From Aquimarina spongiae (lineage in GTDB: Bacteria; Bacteroidota; Bacteroidia; Flavobacteriales; Flavobacteriaceae), in NCBI RefSeq assembly GCF_900141785.1, contig NZ_FQYP01000005.1, positions 62,001-126,000 of the forward strand: a stretch of 64,000 nucleotides of DNA. Reading direction: 5' to 3'. Every line of letters starts with the position of its first letter. Positions within the stretch are counted from its first letter, which is position 1. Positions 43,045 to 53,551 of the stretch are shown here, piece after piece. The position numbers and the translations under genes are program-made. The notes beneath the pieces are model-generated. The model worked only from the letters and a program-made list of their open reading frames with translations, was not told where the DNA came from and did no database searches.

Positions 43045-45348
43045 ATGAAAAAAATTAATCTTTACTTTTTTATTGCTTTAATAGCATTCGCATCGTGTAG
43101 CGATGACGACGATGTAGTGACACCTCCGGATAATCCGGATCCTGTCGAAAACAATGTTGTAATCAACGAAATTAGATTTCTAGGTACCGACTTGGTAGAA
43201 ATTTTTAACCGAGGAGATCAGGAAGCAGACCTTAGTGATTACTGGTTATGTTTAGGACCTGGTACTTACCAAAGAATTGGAGAAATCACTCCAGAAAGTG
43301 GAAGTGTTGTAATTCCTGCAGGGGGATATTTGGTATTACCTTACAATTTACCTGATACGGATGCAGGTTTAGGATTGTATTCTTCAAACGAATTCACCAA
43401 TGCTGATGCACTTGTAGACTTCGTGCAGTATGGATCTGGTGGAAGCGCTAGAGAAGATGTGGCTGTCGCCGCTGGTTTATGGGCAGCAGGAGAGTTTGTT
43501 CCTGCCACAACAGATGCCGATAACAGTATTATCTTTGATGGAGAAGGTAATGGTGCTGCAAATTGGGCAGAAACTACTACTGTGACATTTGGAGCAGAAA
43601 ACGTATTAACAATGCCTGTTAATGATGTACGTTCTATCGTGTTTAACGAGGTAAATTATGGGGAAGACAAATTAATCGAGTTATGGAATAATGGTACGGT
43701 ATCAGTAGATTTGGCACCATACTGGTTATGTCTTGGTCCTGGTCAATATTTACAGATTGAAAACGCAACTGTGGTAAGCGGTAATAGAGAACTTGCACCA
43801 GGTGAATTTTTGGTAGTAAACTGGGATATGTTAAGTAATAATGAAGGACTGGGATTATATTCTACTAATACCTTTGCTAGTGCTGATGCTATCATTGATT
43901 TCGTGCAATGGGGATCCGGAGGAAATCCTAGAGAAAATGTTGCGGTTGAAGCCGGAATCTGGACTGCAGGAGACTTTATTCCAGAGGTAAGATTACCAAG
44001 TTTTAGTATCGCGTACGATGGAGAAGGAGATGCTTCTACAGATTGGGAAGAGAGAGTTAATCCAACTTTTGGACAAGGTAATGCTACTACGGTAACCAAT
44101 AGAACATTTGCTGTTACCATCAGAAATACTGTAAATTACTTATATGCTGCTCCATTTGCAGAAAACGCACCTGTAGGAGCTTTGAACGGAACATTAACCA
44201 AAACATTTAAAGCTGTTCCAGGAGCAAAATTAAATTTTGCAACAATGTCTGCGGCTACGAATGATTGGTTTTTTGGACCAAGAGGAGTAGGGATAGATTT
44301 ATTTAACGGACAAACAGCTGTAACCGGAGATATTACAGATCAAGTTTTACTTTGGGATCTAGGTACAGAAGAAGAAGAAGCAGCCTTTATCGCTACGGTA
44401 CAATCAGGACCAAACATGGGGAACCCAGATGATGACAATACCGTTAGAATCATACAAGAAGATGTAAGTGCTGATATTCGAGTAGAACTAGCATATGATG
44501 AGCCGACTAGAGAATTTACATTGACCATTACGAACTTACAAGGTGCTGGAAATGGAATCGTTATTACTCCTGGATTAGTTGTACTACATGCTCAAAATAA
44601 CCCTTTATTTACTCTAGGGCAGCCTGATAGAGGAGTAGGTCTTGAAGCAATTGCAGAAGACGGTCTTCCTGCCGAATTAAATGACTGGTTCAATGAATTA
44701 GGTACGCAAGGAACACCACTTAGGTTATCTTCTTCATTAACACCTTTATCTCCTTCATTTATCTATGCTTTTAATACAGACAGAGATCCATGGTTTACCC
44801 AAGGAGAAGCAGCAAAAGCATCTAGCGGATTAGAAGAGATTGCAGAAGATGGTGATAGAAGTGTAGCATACAATTATCTAAAAGATTTTGGGATCCCTAC
44901 AGCTTTACCAACCGAGGCAGGACCGATTATGCCAGGTGGGGTACATACCTTCACAATAGAGGTTCCAGAAGGACAAGATTATAAATTAGGCTTCGGTACT
45001 ATGTTCGTTCAATCAAACGATTGGTTTATCAGTACAAACAATGTTGGATTGGTATTGTTTAATCCAGATGGATCAGCTTTCTCTGGAGTGAGCGAAAGTT
45101 CAAATACGTACTTATATGATGCAGGTACAGAAGATGATGAGCCGGTAGGTTTTGGGCCAAATCAGGTAATGAGACAAACTGCGCTTAATACAGGACCGGC
45201 AGATGCTGATACCTCTGTAAGAAGAGTTTCATCTCTAGAAGATGTTCAATTCGGAAAAGGAGTGATCAATAGTGGGCCTGGAGTAACATGGTTTGGAGAT
45301 CCAAGAGGAGGATATAACCTTATTGAAGTTGAAATCACGCCACAATAG
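43045..45348 (+). CDS. surface lipoprotein with two lamin-tail and two spondin-type domains
   Basis: 767 residues. Signal peptide with lipobox C18 followed by SDDDD, the acidic export signal of surface lipoproteins in Bacteroidota. Two lamin-tail-like repeats (VVINEIRFLGTDLVEIFN and SIVFNEVNYGEDKLIELWN, each with YWLCLGPG) occupy about 37-190 and 195-350. Two spondin_N-type modules follow: one with TVRIIQEDVSADIRVELAYD, the second with LVVLHAQNNPLFTLG, GLEAIAEDG, GTMFVQSNDWF and LYDAGTE. Likely adhesin, matrix or cell-surface ligand-binding protein; exact role unknown. Confidence 0.85.
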   Translation: MKKINLYFFIALIAFASCSDDDDVVTPPDNPDPVENNVVINEIRFLGTDLVEIFNRGDQEADLSDYWLCLGPGTYQRIGEITPESGSVVIPAGGYLVLPYNLPDTDAGLGLYSSNEFTNADALVDFVQYGSGGSAREDVAVAAGLWAAGEFVPATTDADNSIIFDGEGNGAANWAETTTVTFGAENVLTMPVNDVRSIVFNEVNYGEDKLIELWNNGTVSVDLAPYWLCLGPGQYLQIENATVVSGNRELAPGEFLVVNWDMLSNNEGLGLYSTNTFASADAIIDFVQWGSGGNPRENVAVEAGIWTAGDFIPEVRLPSFSIAYDGEGDASTDWEERVNPTFGQGNATTVTNRTFAVTIRNTVNYLYAAPFAENAPVGALNGTLTKTFKAVPGAKLNFATMSAATNDWFFGPRGVGIDLFNGQTAVTGDITDQVLLWDLGTEEEEAAFIATVQSGPNMGNPDDDNTVRIIQEDVSADIRVELAYDEPTREFTLTITNLQGAGNGIVITPGLVVLHAQNNPLFTLGQPDRGVGLEAIAEDGLPAELNDWFNELGTQGTPLRLSSSLTPLSPSFIYAFNTDRDPWFTQGEAAKASSGLEEIAEDGDRSVAYNYLKDFGIPTALPTEAGPIMPGGVHTFTIEVPEGQDYKLGFGTMFVQSNDWFISTNNVGLVLFNPDGSAFSGVSESSNTYLYDAGTEDDEPVGFGPNQVMRQTALNTGPADADTSVRRVSSLEDVQFGKGVINSGPGVTWFGDPRGGYNLIEVEITPQ

Positions 45349-45409
45349 TGCTTACCCCAAAGCCAAAATATCTATATAAGGGGATATAGATATAATAATA
45401 GATCGCGGG

Positions 45410-45441
45410 AAAAACCTTTGGCATATTAGCCAAAGGTTTTT
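45410..45441 (+). terminator. terminator after the surface lipoprotein
   Basis: AAAAACCTTTGGC-ATATTA-GCCAAAGGTTTTT, 13-bp stem with a T-tract. Confidence 0.93.
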
Positions 45442-45563
45442 ATTTATGATAATATCTCAGGGATAACTAGATAATATCGCTGAACCTGTGTTAAAATCTC
45501 CTTAAAGATATCTTTATGGCTACACCATTTTTTTATCTTCAGCGACAAACTAAATTAACATCA

Positions 45564-47405
45564 ATGCAAGTCTTAAAAATTAACTATTTTACGTTATTCG
45601 TACTATTTATTTCCTTTATAGGGTTTTCTCAACAGGATAATGCATACGAAGTAAAAGATCACTACACAAAGAAAGAGGTTGATATCGTAATGCGAGATGG
45701 TACCAAGTTACATACAACCATTTATTCCCCAAAAGATACTTCAAAAAAGTATCCTATTCTAATGCAACGAACTCCATATAGTTCTAGACCATATGGAGAG
45801 GGACAATTTAGATCTCAGATTGGTCCCAACAAGTATATGATGCAAGAAGGTAATATCATTGTTTATCAGGATGTAAGAGGTCGTTGGATGAGTGAAGGAG
45901 TTTATGATAACATGCGGGCTTATATCCCTAATAAAAAAGGAAAACAATTCGACGAAGCCAGTGATACTTACGATACTATAGATTGGCTAGTGAAAAATGT
46001 TGCTAATAACAATGGAAATGTTGGAGTATGGGGGATTTCGTACCCAGGGTTTTACGCGACGTATTCCTTGTTAGATTCACACCCAGCGTTAAAGGCGGTT
46101 TCACCTCAGGCGTGTATTGGAGATTTCTTTTTTGATGATTTTCATCACAATGGAGCATATCTTTTAAGTTATTGGAGAGCGACTGCAGTATTTGGTTATG
46201 AAAAAACACAACCTACAGACAAAGGGTGGTATAGTTTTCCAGATCTAAAAAGCAAAGATCAATATCAGTTTTTCTTAGATGCCGGTCCTTTAAGTAATCT
46301 GGATCAATATTATAAAGAGGATAATGTGTTTTGGACACAATTAAAAGAACATCCTAATTATGATGAGTTTTGGCAAAAAAGAGGAATCATCCAACATCTT
46401 GAAAATATTAAACCTGCTGTAATGGTAGTAGGAGGACTTTTTGATGCTGAAGACTTATATGGTCCATTCGAGACCTATGAAAACATAGAAAAAAGAAGTG
46501 ATAATTATAATATTATGGTTTTTGGTCCTTGGAGTCATGGAGATTGGGCCAGAAGTAAAGACCGTCAGGCTATAGGAAATGTATATTTTGGAGATAAAAT
46601 TTCTGAAAATTACCAAAAGAATGTGGAGACCAGATTTTTTAATCGTTTCCTGAAAGATGACACCGAAAAAGAAGCTTTACCAGAAATACAGATCTTTGAT
46701 ACGGGAGCGAAGAAATGGGATGCTTTTGAAACCTGGCCACCAAAAAATGTTGAAAAGAAAACATTTTATCTGGCAGATGGTCTTACCGAAGCAAAAGGGG
46801 ATGGCGCTTCAGAATTTATAAGTGATCCTAAAAAACCAGTACCATACTCAGAGGATGTGAAGATGGTATTTACGCCAAGAAAATATATGACCGACGATCA
46901 AAGATTTGCTGCTCGTCGTCCAGATGTTCTGGTATTCGAAACACCTGTGTTGACAGGGGATGTTACTTTGTCTGGAGAAATATTAGCCAAATTAAAAGTG
47001 GCTACTACAGGAACGGATGCAGACTGGGTAGTAAAATTAGTGGATGTATTTCCTAATGACGCCGAAGATACTCAAGAAACCCAGAAATATTTAAAAATGG
47101 GGAACTATCATATGATGGTTCGTAGTGAGGTAATGAGAGGTCGTTTTAGAAACGATTTCAGTAAACCGGAACCTTTTACTGCGAATGAAAAGACAGCTGT
47201 AAATATTAAATTACAGGATGTGCATCATACCTTTAAGAAAGGGCATAAGATTCAGATTCAGGTTCAGAGTACTTGGTTTCCATTAATTGATTTGAACCCT
47301 CAGACTTTTGTGCCAAATATATTTAAAGCAAAAGCATCAGACTTCAAAAAACAGACGCATAAGGTATTTCATGATTCTGCTATCGAAGTTTCAATTTTAA
47401 AATAA
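45564..47405 (+). CDS. CocE/NonD family hydrolase, exported
   Basis: 613 residues from the start at 45564, whose first 24 residues form a signal peptide (YFTLFVLFISFIGFSQQ). CocE fold: N-terminal alpha/beta hydrolase (VDIVMRDGTKLHTTIYSP, QDVRGRWMSEG, nucleophile in GVWGISYPGF), helical cap, HGDWA near the catalytic histidine, and a C-terminal jelly-roll (PDVLVFETPVL). Hydrolyses acyl esters or X-Pro-type peptides. 17 bases separate it from the next gene, so the two probably form an operon. Confidence 0.9.
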   Translation: MQVLKINYFTLFVLFISFIGFSQQDNAYEVKDHYTKKEVDIVMRDGTKLHTTIYSPKDTSKKYPILMQRTPYSSRPYGEGQFRSQIGPNKYMMQEGNIIVYQDVRGRWMSEGVYDNMRAYIPNKKGKQFDEASDTYDTIDWLVKNVANNNGNVGVWGISYPGFYATYSLLDSHPALKAVSPQACIGDFFFDDFHHNGAYLLSYWRATAVFGYEKTQPTDKGWYSFPDLKSKDQYQFFLDAGPLSNLDQYYKEDNVFWTQLKEHPNYDEFWQKRGIIQHLENIKPAVMVVGGLFDAEDLYGPFETYENIEKRSDNYNIMVFGPWSHGDWARSKDRQAIGNVYFGDKISENYQKNVETRFFNRFLKDDTEKEALPEIQIFDTGAKKWDAFETWPPKNVEKKTFYLADGLTEAKGDGASEFISDPKKPVPYSEDVKMVFTPRKYMTDDQRFAARRPDVLVFETPVLTGDVTLSGEILAKLKVATTGTDADWVVKLVDVFPNDAEDTQETQKYLKMGNYHMMVRSEVMRGRFRNDFSKPEPFTANEKTAVNIKLQDVHHTFKKGHKIQIQVQSTWFPLIDLNPQTFVPNIFKAKASDFKKQTHKVFHDSAIEVSILK

Positions 47406-47422
47406 ACCATTACCCTAAATAC

Positions 47423-49279
47423 ATGTGTAACATGCAAAATATTTTAAGAACAAGTACTCTTGTAATGTTTGTAGCGTTTGCTTTAGCAAGTTGTAAACAA
47501 GAAAATAAGGAGACCGCTACCGAAGTTTCGAGTGCTGAAAGTATAGAAGAGCATTCCAAAAATTTGAATGATTGGTTTGAAGCTCAATTTCAGGAAGAAG
47601 TAAAATTATCTCCAATGACTCAAACCTACTTAGGAGTTAAAACGGAAGATTATGGTAAATGGGATGACATTTCTTCAAAGAGAGAAGCAGAAGACTTAGA
47701 ACGAGTAAAAAGACGCTTAGCATATCTTAATGATTCTGTAGATGTGTCTTTGCTTAATGATGCTACCCAGTTGAGCTATACTTTGATGAAACAAGATCTT
47801 GAAGATGAAATTGAAGATTTTCAATATCGTTTCTATGATTATCCGGTAAATCAAATGCACGGTATGCAAGCCGAAATACCTGCGTTTATGATAAATATGC
47901 ACCGGATTTCAGCAAAGAGTGATGCAGAAGCTTATATTTCCAGATTGAATGGGATCGATGCGCTGTTTACGCAACTCGTAGAAAACATGAAAATACGAGA
48001 GAAAAATGGAATTTTACCTCCAAAGTTTGTATTCACAAAAGTTTTGGATGATAGTAAAAATATTATCACGGGTAAGCCCTTTGATGAATCTAAAGAAGAA
48101 AGTACATTATTGGCTGATTTTAAAGGTAAAATAACTTCGCTAGAATTATCAGATGAAGAAAATCAAGAACTCATAGCAAATGCAAGAAAAGCATTGTTAG
48201 ATGGCGTAAAACCAGGGTATGAAAAACTGATTACTTTGTTAGAAAAACAACAACAAAGAGCAACTACAGACGATGGAGCCTGGAAGTTTCCGAAAGGAGA
48301 TAAATTCTATAATATAGCATTAAAAAGGACAACAACTACTAGTATGACAGCAGACCAAATTCATGATTTGGGTCTAAAAGAAGTAGAGCGTATACATAGT
48401 GAGATGCGAGATATTATGAAGCAGGTAAAATACGAGGGGACCTTGCAAGATTTCTTTAAGTATATGAAAGAGGATAAGAAGTTCTATTATCCTAATACTG
48501 AAGAAGGAAAAGCGGCCTATCTAAAAAAGGCTGTAGGACTAATCGATAACCTGAAATCAAGATTGGACGAGTTGTTCATCACAAAACCCAAAGCGGATAT
48601 CGTCGTAAAAGCTGTAGAGCCTTTTAGAGAAAAAAGTGCTGGTAAAGCATTTTATCAACGGGGTACACCTGATGGATCTAGACCAGGAACCTATTATGCA
48701 AACCTTTATGATATGGAAGCCATGCCTATATATCAAATGGAAGCTTTGGCATATCATGAAGGAATCCCAGGACATCATATGCAAATATCGATAGCGCAAG
48801 AGTTACAGGATATACCAAAGTTTAGAAAGTTTGGTGGATATACTGCCTACATAGAAGGTTGGGGGCTTTACAATGAGCTCTTACCAAAAGAAATAGGCCT
48901 TTACAGTGATCCGTATTCGGATTTTGGTCGATTGGCAATGGAACTTTGGAGAGCATGTAGATTAGTTGTAGACACTGGGATTCACGCTAAAAAATGGACG
49001 AGAGAAGAAGGGATAAAGTACTATGCCACAAATACTCCTAACGCAGAAAGCGATGCTATTAAAATGGTAGAAAGGCATATTGTAATGCCTAGCCAGGCTA
49101 CGGCATATAAAATAGGAATGAATAAAATTCTGGAATTGAGAGAAAATGCAAAGAAGGAATTAGGAGAGCAATTTGATATTCGGGAGTTTCACGATGTTGT
49201 GCTCACAAATGGAGCAGTTCCGCTTAATGTGCTAGATAATTTGGTAGATGAATGGGTAAAGAGTAAAGAAACAAAATAA
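47423..49279 (+). CDS. DUF885 zinc-peptidase-like lipoprotein
   Basis: 618 residues; lipobox C24 in FVAFALASCKQEN. Start may be the second methionine (47432). DUF885 features: VKLSPMTQTYLGV, QMHGMQAEIPAF, the zinc motif HEGIPGHHMQIS, then YTAYIEGWGLYNELLPKEIG and MPSQATAYKIGMNKILELRENAKK. The HExxx-HH arrangement suggests a metallopeptidase acting on peptides outside the cytoplasm. Likely co-transcribed with the CocE-type gene, pairing two peptide hydrolases. Confidence 0.9.
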   Translation: MCNMQNILRTSTLVMFVAFALASCKQENKETATEVSSAESIEEHSKNLNDWFEAQFQEEVKLSPMTQTYLGVKTEDYGKWDDISSKREAEDLERVKRRLAYLNDSVDVSLLNDATQLSYTLMKQDLEDEIEDFQYRFYDYPVNQMHGMQAEIPAFMINMHRISAKSDAEAYISRLNGIDALFTQLVENMKIREKNGILPPKFVFTKVLDDSKNIITGKPFDESKEESTLLADFKGKITSLELSDEENQELIANARKALLDGVKPGYEKLITLLEKQQQRATTDDGAWKFPKGDKFYNIALKRTTTTSMTADQIHDLGLKEVERIHSEMRDIMKQVKYEGTLQDFFKYMKEDKKFYYPNTEEGKAAYLKKAVGLIDNLKSRLDELFITKPKADIVVKAVEPFREKSAGKAFYQRGTPDGSRPGTYYANLYDMEAMPIYQMEALAYHEGIPGHHMQISIAQELQDIPKFRKFGGYTAYIEGWGLYNELLPKEIGLYSDPYSDFGRLAMELWRACRLVVDTGIHAKKWTREEGIKYYATNTPNAESDAIKMVERHIVMPSQATAYKIGMNKILELRENAKKELGEQFDIREFHDVVLTNGAVPLNVLDNLVDEWVKSKETK

Positions 49280-49633
49280 GAATACACAAAAGAGCGAAAT
49301 GCTTTGTTGAGAAAGTAGATTGTTTTCATAAACAATCTACTTTTTTTATGCGAAGTTTTTTTGAAACCAAGCGTAAAGTAATTTTAATAATAATACTTCT
49401 AATTGATCCACGATATGTAGTGGTAAAATGTCTCCTATAATTCAAATATAATTGTGAAAGCTTTGTCTTGGTTTTTTAAAAATAAACAATTGAAAGTTAG
49501 TAGTTTATTTTTTCTTGTCTATTCATTGTCTGTCTCCTTTAAAAACTAGTTACTACAGGTCTACTTAATGTATACTTCTATTTAGGGATGTGTATCCATG
49601 TGCTCTTTATATTTATAAAAACAATATATACCA
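49280..49633. other. 354-base intergenic region before the NRPS-AONS gene
   Basis: Holds the terminator of the peptidase operon (49312-49347) and AT-rich leader DNA. One short frame from a GTG at 49454 to 49549 would encode 31 residues (VKALSWFFKNKQLKVSSLFF then a short hydrophobic tail); its reality is doubtful. A TATATTTA at 49608-49615 is a weak -7 candidate. Nothing else is recognised. Confidence 0.5.
49312..49347 (+). terminator. terminator of the CocE/DUF885 operon
   Basis: 14-bp stem AAAGTAGATTGTTT / AAACAATCTACTTT with loop TCAT, followed by TTTT. Confidence 0.92.
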
Positions 49634-52600
49634 ATGGATAAATTAACTCAATTTTTAAACGAATTATCGACCAATACAGACCAATTGGATCGTTTTAATT
49701 CAGGCTCGAATAAGACCGAAATGATCAGTAATCGACAGCGTATGTTGGACGCAGCAGGAGTGCAACATAAAGAAGAGATAGTTGACATGAATCTAGAGAA
49801 TTTACAAAACTTAATGAACAAAAACCTTGCTCAAAAAACAGACAACAATTTGGAAACAACAATTTGTGGTTTGATCGTAAAGCAAATGCTCAAGTATCCA
49901 GAACGAATTGCAATTATTGATAGAGAGACAAAAATCAGTTATAAGGAGCTAATGATACGAGCAGCTGAGGTTGCCGGAGAACTCATTAACCGAAAGGTAA
50001 CACCAGGATCACTGGTCGGCGTGTGTATGAACCGGACTTGGGAACTGGTTGCTGCTTTAATTGGTGTAATGCAGGCTGGATGTGCATATGTACCTTTGGA
50101 TCCAGCATATCCTCAGAATCGCGTTAAATACATGTTGGAGCATTCTCGTGCCGTGGCAACTATTGTAGATAATGAGGTTTCTGCCGAACTATGCAGTAGT
50201 GTGCAAGAACAATTACGGATCAATAAATTAAGCGGACATATCGATCATTCGGTAAGAGCATCAGGAAACGATTTGGCCTATGTTATCTACACTTCTGGTT
50301 CAACAGGGAAACCAAAAGGTGTAGCGGTAGAACATAAAGGTTTTGTTTGTCTTCGTCAATCTATGCGAGAACTATTTAGTGATGAGGAGTTGAAAGGAGT
50401 TTTTGCAGGGGCTTCGGTTTGTTTTGATACCTCGGTAATGGAAATTATGGGGACCTTATCACTGGGTGGAACTATCATTTTAGCCAAAAATGCATTGGAG
50501 TTGACCAAGCTTCCAGCTATAGATCAGATTAAAGTTTGTGTAATGGTTGCCTCGGCGATGCAAGCTTTACTAACAACAGAAAAATTACCTAAGGGCTTGA
50601 AATGTTTAGTATTTGGAGGTGAGGCACTCAAACCCTCACTAGTCGCACAAGTTTATAAGCAAAAACCAGATGTACGTGTTTTGAATGCATATGGACCTAC
50701 CGAGGATACAGTCTATTCTACCATCGCTGAAGTTTCTCCTGGAACTGAAGTAGTAACTATTGGTAAGTCTGTCCCTAACTCACGTGCTTATATTTTGGAT
50801 GAAGCTTTGCAACCTGTTGCTACTGGAGTAGCAGGAGAATTGTACCTAGCGGGAACCAAACTTGCACGAGGTTATTTGTATGATGAAGTTAAGACCAAAG
50901 AGCGATTTATTGACATAGTACCTAATGATCTGATTTCAGCTAATCGCTTATACAAAACGGGCGATTTGTGTTGCTGGACAGAAAATGGAGAAATCGAGTT
51001 CCTTGGAAGAGTTGATCAACAAGTAAAGATCAGGGGGTATAGAATTGAATTAGAAGAAATCGAGTCCATACTCGAGTCTATGGAAGGTATTGATGCAGCT
51101 GCTACGGCAGCCGTCGATGGAGGTTTTGGTCAGAAAATATTAGTGGCCTATATTGTAAGCAAAGATAAGTCGGTAACTGAGAACGAAATTAAATCGTATG
51201 TGTCACGACGATTACCAAAATATATGGTTCCTCAAGTCATAAAATACCTAAAGGCTTTACCACTGTTACCAAATGATAAGCTAGACCGCAAAAAATTAAT
51301 GAGTTTAGAAGAGAAATCTTGTGTCAAAAAAGATTCCGAAAATCAGACTGTCGTGCAAAATTTGATAGTTTCAAAAGATGAACAACAAGGAAAGATATTG
51401 TCAATTGTTCAGAATGAAGTAGCGTCTCTACTCAATTTGGATGATCCGGAACAAGTATCACCAGAGGATGCATTCGATAATCTAGGGCTCGATTCTTTAA
51501 CTACGTTGGAGTTTAGCTGTAGACTTACCAATTTACTGGGGCGAGAGTTATCCGCTCATGCTATTTTTGAGCATTCTACTCCAAATGCATTAGTGAATTA
51601 TATTACTAATATGATGAGAAGTGGTGATGCAAATAGCTCTACAAATGGGACGAAAACTGTATTCACTGATACACTAGCTAGTTTTCAAACACATATTCGG
51701 TCAAGTCACCCTACATTTCAAGCTGCCAAAGCGCCCGCTTGGGACGCGACAGATAAAAGTAAGCTGGTTCAAGAAGTCCTGCATATGGTAAATAATGATC
51801 GTAGAAATCCTTATAGCAAAGTATTACGAACAGGAAGTGCTACCAAAGGTATTGTGGGAGATGCTTATAATGACGAAGAGCAAGAGGCTATTATATGGAC
51901 AACGAACCTGTATCTCGGTTTGAATCGCGATCAGAAAGTTATGGAGGAAGCTTCTAATGCATTAGCGCGTTTTGGTACCGGAATGGGAACCTCTGCTGCG
52001 GCTTCAGGAATGACTAATCAACACTTAGAGTTCGAAACTGAGTTTGCCGATTTGGTAGGTAAACCTAGTGCATGTTTGTTTCCTACAGGATATACCGCTA
52101 ATGTTGGTGCAATAGCAGGATTATTAGGAAGAAATGACGTGGTAATTATCGATCAACTCTGTCACGCATCTATTGTAGATGGTGCACGTCTTTGTGGAGC
52201 TACGGTTCGAACGTTTCAACATAATAGTGCGTCTGACCTAGAGGAGGTGCTTAAATCTGAAATGTCCCCATATCGTACAATTTTAGTAGTATTTGAAGGT
52301 GTATATAGCATGGGAGAAGGGGCCGCACCAGTTGCAGAGATTGTTCGAACAGCAAAGAAATATAATGCACTCGTTCTGGTGGATGAAGCGCATTCTTTTG
52401 GTTTTTATGGTGAAAATGGAGCAGGTATTTGTGCAGCTCAAGGTGTTACTGAAGAGGTAGATTTTATTATGACGACACTCAGTAAAGCCTTAGGGAGTCT
52501 CGGAGGAGTAGTAGCTGCCAGTCAGGAACACGTTGATCTTTTGAAGTCATCCTCTAGAGCTTATATCTTTCAGGCCTCAATTAGTCCGGCTGATATGGCT

Positions 52601-53344
52601 GCTGCACTTACTGCATTAAGACGCCTTCGCTCTGATGATGCTTTGCGAGAACGATTATGGGATACTACTCGTTACATGCGGAAACAATTTGAAGATGCTG
52701 GGTATGATTTGGGAACTGGAGATGGTCCTATCGTTACTCCACACTTTAGTGACAAAGATAAACTGTATGCTATTGTACAAAACATGTATCAGCAAGGTGT
52801 TCAAACTTCTGCGGTAACGTATCCGATTGTCGAGAGCGGACGTGGGCGTTTGAGACTCATCTGTTCGGCAGCTCATACCCGCGAAGATGTAGATAGAACC
52901 CTGGCAGCTCTTATCGAGGCAGAACGCAAAGTAGATGAACAACTTACCATTGAGCAAAATGAAATAAAAGATTCGAATATATCAATATCTGATATCGAAG
53001 CTTGGGCCAAAGGATTTTCCTTGTATCTAAAACGATCCATGGCAGTAGTTGCTGCCCCAACTCCAAACCTGGCCATATCTGTTAAGGCCTCTGAAGCATC
53101 TAAGCCAGTTACAATCTTAGTTAAAGATGAAAAGATTACAATAAATACAGATGTAGGTTGTGATTTGCCTTCTTGTTCATTGATCATTACTGATAATGAT
53201 GCAGTTTCGACATTACAATCGTCTGATGTACAGGGATTACTTCATTGTATTTGCAAAGGAACCTGTATTTTGAAAGGACAAGTCGAACCGTTTATTTGGT
53301 TTATAGGAAGAATGGTAGATCATAGAAATAGTACGCAGAACTAG
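49634..53344 (+). CDS. NRPS-like fusion: adenylation, carrier, alpha-oxoamine synthase, SCP2-like end
   Basis: 1236 residues. An N-terminal extension (1-75) precedes an adenylation domain (about 76-560): [11 protein letters not shown] 219-229, FDTSVMEI (D265), NAYGPTE 351-357, YKTGDL 440, [15 protein letters not shown] 458, lysine K549. A carrier domain follows with phosphopantetheine Ser621 in LGLDSLT. Residues about 735-1095 are a PLP alpha-oxoamine synthase with [14 protein letters not shown]844, [17 protein letters not shown] (D917, H920) and lysine K951 in TLSKALG. The last 120 residues resemble an SCP2 fold. Expected chemistry: load an amino or other acid on the carrier, then condense it with an amino acid with loss of CO2 to release an aminoketone. 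Product unknown. The activating phosphopantetheinyl transferase is not in the window. Confidence 0.93.
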   Translation: MDKLTQFLNELSTNTDQLDRFNSGSNKTEMISNRQRMLDAAGVQHKEEIVDMNLENLQNLMNKNLAQKTDNNLETTICGLIVKQMLKYPERIAIIDRETKISYKELMIRAAEVAGELINRKVTPGSLVGVCMNRTWELVAALIGVMQAGCAYVPLDPAYPQNRVKYMLEHSRAVATIVDNEVSAELCSSVQEQLRINKLSGHIDHSVRASGNDLAYVIYTSGSTGKPKGVAVEHKGFVCLRQSMRELFSDEELKGVFAGASVCFDTSVMEIMGTLSLGGTIILAKNALELTKLPAIDQIKVCVMVASAMQALLTTEKLPKGLKCLVFGGEALKPSLVAQVYKQKPDVRVLNAYGPTEDTVYSTIAEVSPGTEVVTIGKSVPNSRAYILDEALQPVATGVAGELYLAGTKLARGYLYDEVKTKERFIDIVPNDLISANRLYKTGDLCCWTENGEIEFLGRVDQQVKIRGYRIELEEIESILESMEGIDAAATAAVDGGFGQKILVAYIVSKDKSVTENEIKSYVSRRLPKYMVPQVIKYLKALPLLPNDKLDRKKLMSLEEKSCVKKDSENQTVVQNLIVSKDEQQGKILSIVQNEVASLLNLDDPEQVSPEDAFDNLGLDSLTTLEFSCRLTNLLGRELSAHAIFEHSTPNALVNYITNMMRSGDANSSTNGTKTVFTDTLASFQTHIRSSHPTFQAAKAPAWDATDKSKLVQEVLHMVNNDRRNPYSKVLRTGSATKGIVGDAYNDEEQEAIIWTTNLYLGLNRDQKVMEEASNALARFGTGMGTSAAASGMTNQHLEFETEFADLVGKPSACLFPTGYTANVGAIAGLLGRNDVVIIDQLCHASIVDGARLCGATVRTFQHNSASDLEEVLKSEMSPYRTILVVFEGVYSMGEGAAPVAEIVRTAKKYNALVLVDEAHSFGFYGENGAGICAAQGVTEEVDFIMTTLSKALGSLGGVVAASQEHVDLLKSSSRAYIFQASISPADMAAALTALRRLRSDDALRERLWDTTRYMRKQFEDAGYDLGTGDGPIVTPHFSDKDKLYAIVQNMYQQGVQTSAVTYPIVESGRGRLRLICSAAHTREDVDRTLAALIEAERKVDEQLTIEQNEIKDSNISISDIEAWAKGFSLYLKRSMAVVAAPTPNLAISVKASEASKPVTILVKDEKITINTDVGCDLPSCSLIITDNDAVSTLQSSDVQGLLHCICKGTCILKGQVEPFIWFIGRMVDHRNSTQN

Positions 53345-53383
53345 ATCAATTAAAAGATTAGTGGTATTAAATATTTATAAGTG

Positions 53384-53422
53384 GGTTAAAAGCCTTTCTC
53401 TTTGAAAGAAAGGCTTTTAACC
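53384..53422 (+). terminator. terminator after the NRPS-AONS gene
   Basis: 15-bp stem GGTTAAAAGCCTTTC / GAAAGGCTTTTAACC with a 9-base loop; following DNA is A-rich rather than T-rich, so strength is uncertain. Confidence 0.7.
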
Positions 53423-53551
53423 AAATTAAAATTCTGTTTTTATGGTAAAACCACAAAAAAATGAAAGAATAATACTACAAAATTATAAATAATTGTAAAA
53501 TTTGTGTATTTTGTGGACTAAATATGCTTTTTATCATGTTTAACCCCCAAA

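Noticed and set aside
48557-48799. 80-residue minus frame in the DUF885 gene
   Set aside because: Mirror of coding sequence over the HEGIPGHH motif.
52873-53187. 104-residue minus frame at the NRPS-AONS C-terminus
   Set aside because: Antisense to an unbroken fusion protein and Ser-rich; no motif.
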